Shown: positions 8,221-14,902 of the stretch, in pieces | How the letters are laid out: each line of letters opens with the position of its first letter | Numbering within the stretch: the first letter of the stretch is position 1 | From: Methylococcaceae bacterium UBA4132 | GTDB lineage: Bacteria > Pseudomonadota > Gammaproteobacteria > Methylococcales > Methylomonadaceae | NCBI GenBank assembly: GCA_002380945.1 | Contig: DFWO01000055.1 | Coordinates: forward strand, 1-25,085 | Reading direction: 5' to 3' | Length of the DNA stretch: 25,085 nucleotides | Program-made: the position numbers and the translations under genes | The notes under the pieces: generated by a model | Told to the model about the DNA's origin: nothing | Seen by the model: the letters and a program-made list of their open reading frames with translations, nothing else | Databases searched by the model: none

Positions 8221-9047
8221 TAGCTATTTTCCGATTGTTTAGACATTTCAATAGAACGATCACGTGCCGCATGGAGTGCTTTAGAAACCAGTTCAGTAAA
8301 ACCACCTTGAACAAAGGTTTCTATAGCTTGTTGTGTTGTACCATTTGGAGAAGTCACGCGCTTGCGTAATCGCTCAGGCGATTCAGCCGATTCCAAGGCT
8401 ATTTTAGCGGCACCTAACGCGGTTTGTTGTACCAATAAGCGAGCGGTTGCTGCACTCAGACCTAACTCTAACGCCGTTTTTTCCATTGCTTCCATCAGTA
8501 AGAAATAATACGCAGGACCACTGCCAGATACGGCAGTCACCGCATCTAACTCGCTTTCATTCTCAACCCATAACGCAATCCCCACAGAACGCAAAATCGT
8601 TTCCGCTAAGTTGCGTTGCTTGGTATTCACTTTGCTGTTAGCGTGTAATGCGGTCGCCCCTGTTAGCACTAAAGCAGGTGTATTAGGCATACAGCGCACA
8701 ATGGCAGTTTCTGCACCCAACCACTGACTTAAACTGTGTTGGTTAATACCTGCTGCAATAGAAACAATCAGTGGTTTTTTTAGTTGTACTACACTTGCCG
8801 CACTTTTAGCGACATCCGCCAATACTTGTGGTTTGACTGCTAACACAATGACATCGACTGCATTAATCACCTCATCATTGCTAGATGATGTATGCACATT
8901 CAACGCGGTTGCCAAATTGCTCAACGTGTCTGGATTCACATCTGAAACCCACAGTTGTTCTGCTGGATGACCGCTAGCAATTAATCCCTTCATAAGGCTG
9001 GATGCCATATTGCCGCCGCCGATAAAACCTATCTTTTTTGTTTTCAT
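8220..9047 (-). CDS. proC: Pyrroline-5-carboxylate reductase
   Basis: Reduces pyrroline-5-carboxylate to proline with NAD(P)H, the last step of proline synthesis. The N-terminal Rossmann fold begins GFIGGGNMASSL, followed by VILAVKPQ and the RCMPNTPA segment. The C-terminal dimerisation domain has the signature SGSGPAYYFLLMEAM and LRKRVTSPNGTTQQAI. At 275 residues it is full length. It heads a two-gene unit with yggT. The usual upstream partner yggS is not next to it; a 115 bp gap and a divergent radical-SAM gene are. Confidence 0.96.
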   Translation of the reverse strand: MKTKKIGFIGGGNMASSLMKGLIASGHPAEQLWVSDVNPDTLSNLATALNVHTSSSNDEVINAVDVIVLAVKPQVLADVAKSAASVVQLKKPLIVSIAAGINQHSLSQWLGAETAIVRCMPNTPALVLTGATALHANSKVNTKQRNLAETILRSVGIALWVENESELDAVTAVSGSGPAYYFLLMEAMEKTALELGLSAATARLLVQQTALGAAKIALESAESPERLRKRVTSPNGTTQQAIETFVQGGFTELVSKALHAARDRSIEMSKQSENS

Positions 9048-9162
9048 GATTTACGTTATGTTGGTGATGATAAAAAGCATTTTACTCTATATAAGGTCTG
9101 TGCAATAAATCACAAGACTTTTCCTATAGACTGAGCGATTAAAAACGATAAATTAACATATC

Positions 9163-10152
9163 ATGATAGACACTATTTACATTGAAGACGCTATCGCGCA
9201 ACACCCGCGCGTAGTCGATATTTTGGCACGTTTTCCAAAAGCACGGCGTATTAGCTGTGAGCGTTATACTCAGGTTTTTAATCCCAAAGCGCAAAATTTT
9301 CGCCTACAAAAACAAAATCCTGCGCTAATTTTAGCGGAAAAACACCAACATTTCGTGTTACCCGCACCCGTTGGTTATGGCATAGGGTCTACACAAAACT
9401 ACTACTTTTCTCATGTGTTAAATTGCCTGTACGATTGCCGTTACTGTTTTTTACAAGGTATGTATCAATCAGCGCATTACGTTCTATTTGTTAATTACGA
9501 AGACTTTCAAGCCGACATAAAACAACTGTGCCAACAATCACCGACTGAAACCCTGCATTTTTTCTCAGGCTATGATGGCGATAGTTTAGCCTTAGAACCT
9601 ATCACTGGCTTTGCCGCCGATTTTTTGGATTTTTTTGCTGAGTTGCCGAATGCGTTTTTGGAATTACGCACCAAAAGTACCCAAGTCAGAAGCCTATTAA
9701 ATAGACAGCCGTTGCCTAATTGCGTAGTTGCCTTTAGTTTGTCACCCGATGCAATTGCTCGCAAAGTAGAAGATAAAGCCCCCAGTCTACAACGCCGCCT
9801 CGATGCACTCGTTAAAGTACAAGCCCACGGCTGGCAAGTTGGCTTACGGTTTGATCCACTCATTTATCAAAGCGATTATCGCGAACAATATCAGCAGTTA
9901 TTTACCCAAGTGTTTGAAAAAATTGCTTTACCACAACTGCATTCCGTCAGTCTTGGTACATTCCGTTTACCCGAAGCCTTTTTTAAAAAAATCCACAAAC
10001 TATATCCAGAAGAAAAATTGTTTGCGGGTGATTTTGTTAGTCAACAAGGCATGATGTCCTACCGTGATAGCATCGAACAAGACATGATGAGCTACTGTAG
10101 CGAACAACTTTTAACCCACATTCCAGCGAGAAAATTCTTTCCATGTCGATGA
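9163..10152 (+). CDS. Spore photoproduct lyase (SPL) family radical-SAM protein
   Basis: A 329-residue radical-SAM protein with the iron-sulfur motif Cys88-x3-Cys92-x2-Cys95 (NCLYDCRYC). It has the SPL-family pattern (QVFNPKAQNF upstream, GYGIGSTQNYYFSHVLN before the motif, then FFSGYDGDS, LELRTKS and VAFSLSPD). True SPL repairs 5-thyminyl-5,6-dihydrothymine in germinating endospores. Homologues in non-sporulating proteobacteria and cyanobacteria keep the fold but have no proven substrate. Its stop overlaps the start of the following SDR by 10 nt, so the two are co-translated. A repair or modification role is inference from the family. Confidence 0.85.
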   Translation: MIDTIYIEDAIAQHPRVVDILARFPKARRISCERYTQVFNPKAQNFRLQKQNPALILAEKHQHFVLPAPVGYGIGSTQNYYFSHVLNCLYDCRYCFLQGMYQSAHYVLFVNYEDFQADIKQLCQQSPTETLHFFSGYDGDSLALEPITGFAADFLDFFAELPNAFLELRTKSTQVRSLLNRQPLPNCVVAFSLSPDAIARKVEDKAPSLQRRLDALVKVQAHGWQVGLRFDPLIYQSDYREQYQQLFTQVFEKIALPQLHSVSLGTFRLPEAFFKKIHKLYPEEKLFAGDFVSQQGMMSYRDSIEQDMMSYCSEQLLTHIPARKFFPCR

Positions 10153-10853
10153 TAAAACGAACTGTATTAGTGACAGGTGCGAGTTCAGGCATTGGTCGTG
10201 CTATAGCCAAACGCTTATTACAACAAGGACACCACGTCATTGGTGTATCACGCAACAGCCAGAAATTTACCCACACACTAGAAAATTTTACTGCTGTACA
10301 GTTAGATTTAAGCCTCACAAGCTCCTTGCCCGCCCAACTCAACGCCTTAGCCAAAGACTACCCGAATATTGATGCCGTAGTATTTTCCGCAGGCATCGGG
10401 CAGTTCGGCTCAATCGAAGAATTTTCATACTCACAAATTGAAGCTCTAATGACGGTTAATTTCACCAGCCAAGTGTTTTTAACCCGCGCCTTACTGCCGC
10501 AATTAAAACGTAAAAAACGGGCTGATTTAATTTATATCGGCTCAGAAGCCGCGCTAAAAGGTAGTCGCAAAGGTGCGATGTATTGCGCCAGTAAATTCGC
10601 CTTGCGCGGCTTTACTCAAGCCTTGCGCGAAGAATGCAGTAAAAGTGGGATACGCGTATGTTTACTGAATGCAGGCATGGTAAAAACGCCTTTTTTTGAC
10701 AGCTTGGCATTTGAACCCGCCGACCACGAAAGCAATTATCTACTGCCAGAAGACCTCGCTGAAGCCGTCGATTATGTACTCAACTCCCGCGCTCACATCG
10801 TCATTGATGAAATTAATCTGAACCCTTTGAATAAGGTTGTGAAGTTTAAGTAG
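10143..10853 (+). CDS. Short-chain dehydrogenase/reductase (SDR)
   Basis: A classical SDR of 236 residues: cofactor loop TGASSGIG at 11-18, NAG-type element at FSAGIG, and catalytic Ser134, Tyr147 and Lys151 in the pattern YCASK. The N-terminus could also be the second ATG at 10149 (two residues shorter). It overlaps the end of the SPL-family gene and must be in the same operon. The substrate is unknown; the pairing suggests a linked reaction, but nothing in the sequence says which. A 7-bp hairpin (TAGAGTG / CACTCTA, 10851-10868) begins exactly at its stop codon. Confidence 0.88.
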   Translation: MSMIKRTVLVTGASSGIGRAIAKRLLQQGHHVIGVSRNSQKFTHTLENFTAVQLDLSLTSSLPAQLNALAKDYPNIDAVVFSAGIGQFGSIEEFSYSQIEALMTVNFTSQVFLTRALLPQLKRKKRADLIYIGSEAALKGSRKGAMYCASKFALRGFTQALREECSKSGIRVCLLNAGMVKTPFFDSLAFEPADHESNYLLPEDLAEAVDYVLNSRAHIVIDEINLNPLNKVVKFK

Positions 10854-10970
10854 AGTGGGCGCACTCTAGCTACGTTCAATAAGCTAACCAGACCTGTGAT
10901 AGCTATCGCATGAGTAATACTGATGCGTATAATGCCTTGCCATTCCATAATTAAAAACGTAAAAAACAGA

Positions 10971-11957
10971 ATGACCCATTTAGAACAACCGACTTTTTCA
11001 CAATTAATCGATGCCACCGAAAAATTTGCCCATATTGTCATCGCCATTCGTGAAGAATATCTTTCAACTACACAAAACTACCCTTGGATAGTTGGCTTCT
11101 CAGGAGGTAAAGACAGTACCTTAGTGGCTCATGCTGTTTTTGAAGCGTTGCTTTCTGTTGCACCATCAAAGCGAACACGTCATATCCATATCGTTTCTAA
11201 TGATACGCTGGTAGAAAGTCCTCTAGTGATGGCACACTTACACGCCATACAGTCTGTCATTGAAACAGCAGCGCAAAATCTTCGTTTGCCAATTACTGTT
11301 ATCACGACTCAGCCAGACTTGGAGCAATCTTTTTGGGTTAATCTCATTGGTAGAGGTTATCCTACACCTAATCAAACCATGCGCTGGTGTACAGACTGCT
11401 TAAAAATACAGCCTAGCAGTCGCTATATTCTCGATTCTGTTTCTTCTTGTGGCGCGGCTATCATATTGTTAGGTGTACGTTCAGATGAAAGCAGTTCGCG
11501 CCGTGCTAGTATTGAAAAACGTAGCAATATCGCTGATAGTAACCTTTCGCCACATTCCGAATTATCAGGTGCGTTTGTTTATCGTCCAATTGTAAACTTA
11601 ACAACTGATGAGGTTTGGGAAATTCTTGCCTCAGAAACACCGCCTTGGGGAGGTACACATCGGGGTTTGATACAGCTTTATCGAGATGCAGAAGGCGGTG
11701 AATGTCCAGTTGTTCTTTTTAAAGAAGACGCACCTGGATGTGGTAATAACTCCAGTCGTTTTGGTTGTTGGACGTGTACAGTGGTTGAAAAAGATAAAAG
11801 CTTGCAAGGCTTTGTTGATAGCGGCAAGCAACAATACAATTGCCTGATTGCTTTTAGGGATTGGATAAAAAGTATTCGTAACGACTCCACTATGCGGCAA
11901 GTGACAAGGTATAATAGTAAAATCATTTTAATCTTGAGACTGTCTTACCTAAATTAA
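10971..11957 (+). pseudogene. dndC: 3'-truncated dndC (DNA phosphorothioation protein)
   Basis: DndC is the ATP-pyrophosphatase/PAPS-reductase-like Fe-S protein that helps place sulfur into the DNA backbone. The retained 328 residues (ATG 10971) hold the PP-loop SGGKDS at 44-49, the cysteine pairs Cys140/Cys143 (RWCTDCLK) and Cys266/Cys269 (FGCWTCT), and the family stretch VVEKDKSLQGF. Similarity stays in frame to about MRQVTRYNSK, then turns into an unrelated 11-residue hydrophobic tail (IILILRLSYLN) and stops. Full DndC proteins are considerably longer, roughly 430-560 residues. No dndB, dndD or dndE is adjacent. A longer start at 10923 is possible but adds residues unlike the family. Activity is unlikely without partners; the break lies near 11919-11950. 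Confidence 0.85.
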
Positions 11958-11962
11958 GGTAA
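11945..11962 (+). repeat. Small hairpin at the truncated dndC end
   Basis: TTACCT at 11945-11950 and AGGTAA at 11957-11962 form a 6-bp stem that can extend inward past one mismatch. It covers the new dndC stop codon and sits at the junction where DndC similarity is lost. It could be an accidental product of the junction or a weak terminator; there is no T run after it. Confidence 0.35.
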
Positions 11963-11997
11963 ATAACTCATTAATATATTTTACAAAATAACATAAT

Positions 11998-12336
11998 ATG
12001 AAAATAACTGAATATGCTATTCGTGAGGAAAGCATAACTACACATCACAATCCATTTGATGATCTTGTTTTAAGAGAAACTAAATTATCGCCTAATAAAT
12101 TAGTTTATCGAAATGATGATAATGGCGTTTGGTTATATCAAGCGAATTGTTTGGAATTTATGGATATATTAATCGCCAAATTTCCACAAGGTAAATTTGA
12201 TATGATTTTTGCTGATCCGCCTTATTTCTTATCGAATGGCGGGATTAGTTGCCAAGCAGGGAAAATGGTTAGCATGCATAAAGGCGATTGGGATAAATCA
12301 CGCGGTGTAGAAGCAAATCATGAATTTGCAGTTTGA
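11998..12336 (+). pseudogene. N-terminal fragment of a DNA adenine/N4-cytosine methyltransferase
   Basis: The 112-residue ORF matches the first third of beta-type DNA methyltransferases such as DpnA and MboII-like enzymes. After a leader it reads LYQANCLEFMD, then motif IV MIFADPPYFLSNGGISC, then MVSMHKGDWDKS and NHEF. It ends three codons later. The rest, including the AdoMet-binding FxGxG motif and the target-recognition region, is missing, so it cannot methylate DNA. The last 17 nt overlap the start of the DpnI-like gene, whose ATG lies inside the His-Glu codons. The original target sequence cannot be told from this part. Its reading frame may still serve to couple translation into the nuclease gene. 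Confidence 0.85.
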
Positions 12337-13087
12337 TATTAACTTAGCAAAGAACTATAAAAATAATTCGCAGATAGCAAGAGTATTAACTGAATCATGG
12401 GTTCAAGAAAACATATACTGCCCTAATTGTGGTGAAATATCTTTAAATGAATACAAAAACAATAAACCTGTTGCGGACTTCTATTGTATTTCATGCACAG
12501 AAGATTTTGAATTAAAAAGTAAAAATGGACGTTTTTCTCCAAGAATTATTGATGGAGCTTATTCAACAATGATAGAAAGGGTTAATTCTGATAACAATCC
12601 TAATTTTTTCTTTTTAACATACAATAAAACTGACTGGTCTGTTAATAATTTTGCGATTATTCCAAAATATTTTTTTACCACCGACACCATAGAAAAGAGA
12701 AAACCATTAAGCGAAACAGCCAAAAGAGCTGGCTGGGTCGGCTGTCATATAAATTTAACAAAAATCCCTGATATTGGAAAAATATTTCTTGTTAAAGATT
12801 CATCAATTATCAAAAGAGAGATAGTTTTAGAAAATTGGCATAAAACAGTATTTTTAAAAAATACGTCTCAAGAGTTTAAAAGTTGGACTTTAGATATTTT
12901 AAATTGCATTGACAAAATAAAACTTAATGAATTTAAACTATCTGATGTTTATAAATTTGAAGCAGAATTATCTTTAAAACATCCAGATAACAATCATATA
13001 AAGGATAAAATAAGACAGCAATTACAAGTTCTAAGGGATAAAGGCGTTATAGGATTTCAATCCAGAGGCGTTTATAGAAAGCTATAA
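12320..13087 (+). CDS. dpnC: DpnI-type methyl-directed type IIM restriction endonuclease
   Basis: A 255-residue near-complete counterpart of Streptococcus pneumoniae DpnI (gene dpnC, 254 aa), collinear from Met1 to the final YRKL. DpnI cuts GATC only when the adenine is methylated. The PD-(D/E)XK site is intact: Asp53 in PVADFYC, Glu64 and Lys66 in FELKSK. Cys34/Cys37 and Cys56/Cys59 form the zinc site. Conserved blocks NPNFFFLTY, RAGWVGC and ILNCIDKI lead to the C-terminal winged helix (about 185-255, IRQQLQVLRDKGVI), the second methyl-reading domain. The gene is far more AT-rich than the flanks: 13 G/C in the 60 bases 12601-12660, against 27 in 11101-11160. The host must lack GATC adenine methylation. 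It probably acts against DNA from dam-positive phages or plasmids. Confidence 0.93.
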   Translation: MNLQFDINLAKNYKNNSQIARVLTESWVQENIYCPNCGEISLNEYKNNKPVADFYCISCTEDFELKSKNGRFSPRIIDGAYSTMIERVNSDNNPNFFFLTYNKTDWSVNNFAIIPKYFFTTDTIEKRKPLSETAKRAGWVGCHINLTKIPDIGKIFLVKDSSIIKREIVLENWHKTVFLKNTSQEFKSWTLDILNCIDKIKLNEFKLSDVYKFEAELSLKHPDNNHIKDKIRQQLQVLRDKGVIGFQSRGVYRKL

Positions 13088-13112
13088 GTCAATTTAATAA
13101 TAGGTAGTAAAT

Positions 13113-13337
13113 ATGAAAAATATCAAACTGACAGATGAAAATTTAAGTAATATTGAAAGTGTATTAGATTACTTATTAGATTCTGAAAGAAAATCATATG
13201 AAGAATATTGTAGTTGCTTAACAGATGAAATTTGTGAAAATTATGATTCTATATGGCATAAAGATTTTTATAATAAACCAGAAATAAATCACATTTATGC
13301 AATTGCTCTACGAGTAAAAGACAGCATAAATTTTTAA
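13113..13337 (+). CDS. Small acidic hypothetical protein downstream of the DpnI-like gene
   Basis: A 74-residue, acidic, helical-looking protein (MKNIKLTDENLSNIESVLDY; later EEYCSCLTDEICENY). It follows the nuclease gene by 25 bp, with AGGTAG eight bases before its ATG, and shares its very low G+C. I do not recognise it. In pneumococcus dpnC is also followed by a small gene (dpnD), but this sequence does not look like DpnD. An accessory or antidote role for the nuclease is only a guess from position. The frame continues past its stop into the nuclease remnant at 13338. Confidence 0.6.
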   Translation: MKNIKLTDENLSNIESVLDYLLDSERKSYEEYCSCLTDEICENYDSIWHKDFYNKPEINHIYAIALRVKDSINF

Positions 13338-13841
13338 TATACCAGAGACTTAGAATTTAAAAAAGAAGTCGATTTTCACGACTTATTAGCCTCTATTGAT
13401 GGCTATGAAATAAAGCCTGTATTTTCTAAAGCAGGAAAAGGTGTGTTCTTTAAAGGCGAATTAGTTGCGAGATGTTTTAGAAAACACGATTTTTACCGCT
13501 ATTTAGAAGAAAATAGAATTGATTGGAAAGCTATTTTATCAAAAAGACTTTTACCCGATGACGCGCTATTAGTCATAGTAAGAGAAACACTTTTTATCAT
13601 CGAAGTTAAATATCAACAAGTCGCTGGTTCAGTTGATGAAAAATTACAAACTTGTGATTTTAAACGTAAGCAATATCAAAAATTAGTGATTACTATCGAT
13701 TTAAAAGTTGAGTATGTTTATGTATTGAATGATTGGTTTAAAAAACCTGAATATAAAGACGTTCTCGATTATATAAACAGTGTTAACTGTCACTATAAGT
13801 TCGGTAAATTACCTCTAGCTTGGCTTGGTCTGCCAGAGTGA
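13338..13841 (+). pseudogene. 5'-truncated PD-(D/E)XK nuclease (restriction-enzyme-like)
   Basis: From 13338 the frame is open to 13841 and reads like a solo PD-(D/E)XK nuclease. VDFHDLLASIDGYEIKPVFS leads into GVFFKGELVARCF, the catalytic spacing PDDALLVIVRETLFIIEVK, SVDEKLQTCDFKRKQYQKL and YVYVLNDWFKKPEY. Counting from GTG 13443, the acidic residues are Asp39/Asp40 and the pair Glu54-x-Lys56. That GTG lies inside a conserved block, and about 35 residues upstream of it are also protein-like without any start codon, so the true N-terminus is gone. I recall this type of protein beside DNA methyltransferases as the restriction partner; the exact family name I cannot give. It could be expressed from GTG but would lack its N-terminal part. 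Confidence 0.7.
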
Positions 13842-13868
13842 TTTTTTAAAACAAAATTCGTAGCCTAG

Positions 13869-14700
13869 TTTATTGATGCTGGCAAAGATGAGTTAACGGA
13901 ACGCTCCGAGTTAACTAATTAACTGGGCGCAAAGGTGTTAAAAATACCTAGCCAACCTATATAATTTGCTGGTTCTACTGTCAGTAGCGAGTCGGCACGC
14001 GATGTGACTATGGCATTTCGTGAATCGTTAGATAAATCCTTAGCAAAAGGTTTAACCGATAATCAATTGTGCGCGTGCTAGACGCATTAAAGCCGCTATT
14101 TGTTAAGCGAAAAAATATCACCATGCTCGATATTAAACAGGCTATTGAACGTCATTATGAAGACAACAATATTAAATTGTGACTATTCCCAATGAACTCT
14201 GTCAATACATGTTATTTGAGCCGACCTTATCCCCTGCGGACTTTTTCAATCAAAGCTGGATATTAACTTTTGGTGGTGCGCCTGCTGAAAGTCGGCGATT
14301 AACGATGTTTTTATTATTCGATGCCTTACATCGTTATTTACAAACTTTGTTAGAATCACCAATGGATGAAAATAATCACCGTGCTATTCGTATGGCGGTG
14401 GCAGTGGATGAAGCGCGTCCATTACTGGATGCTAAACACGATGGTTTAAGCAAGATGGTATGTTTGCACCGTTCACATGGCTTAACAGTATTCATGGCAT
14501 CGCAAAGTCCAGATGATTATGCAGGTCAATCGGATGATTATATGGAGCAAATAGGTTTGCCCATTTGTTTTAAAACTAATGTGACTAGCACGGCTGTTTT
14601 AAACAATATGTTTAAAGCCAAACCTAATTTTTCTGCATTAGAAGCAGGTATTTGTTTGACGGTTATAGAAAATAGTACGCGTAAAGTGCAGGCTTTTTAG
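13869..14700 (+). pseudogene. Decayed C-terminal part of a HerA-like ATPase from a Dnd (phosphorothioation) system
   Basis: Four pieces in consecutive frames rebuild one protein. IDAGKDELTERSELTN is followed by TAA (13920-13922), LGAKVLKIPSQPI by TAA (13962-13964), then SESARDVTMAFRESL to LTDNQL, a frame change near 14070-14080 to VLDALKPLFVKRKNITMLDI ... HYEDNNIKL, and another at about 14179 to the 173-residue end. That last part contains the Walker B-like VAVDEARPLL, MASQSPDDYAGQSDDYMEQI and a C-terminal KVQAF. The Walker A half is absent. I associate this C-terminus with the large HerA/FtsK-like ATPases encoded with Dnd systems (DptH-like restriction component or its relatives); that assignment is from memory of the family. 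It is clearly dead: two stops, two frameshifts and no 5' half. Confidence 0.65.
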
Positions 14701-14902
14701 CTCCAAACAGAGCTTGCTAGTTTTGATTTGCACAATGTTCATCACTTGCCCATGATTTAGCTGTCTGTTTGTAGCCCCCGTTTTAAGTTAATTTCATAAC
14801 TGTGTAGCAGTGAACGGCTTACATCGGGTTAATTGTCGAAAAATTTTTTTCGGTAATGCTTATAATAACGCTATTTTCGATTTAATTATGGTAGTCCCAT
14901 CA
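14701..14902 (+). promoter_or_regulatory. Upstream region of rapA with candidate -10 box
   Basis: The 202 bp between the ATPase remnant and rapA hold a consensus TATAAT at 14861-14866. No good -35 lies at the normal distance; TTGTCG at 14833 is 22 bp away. If the box is used, transcription starts near 14873, which favours a RapA start at 14888 or 14903 over the longer reading that begins upstream at 14810. Nothing else is recognisable here. Confidence 0.4.

Noticed and set aside
14810..14902. Longer RapA start at 14810
   Set aside because: It contains the candidate -10 box, and the family N-terminus aligns at 14903.
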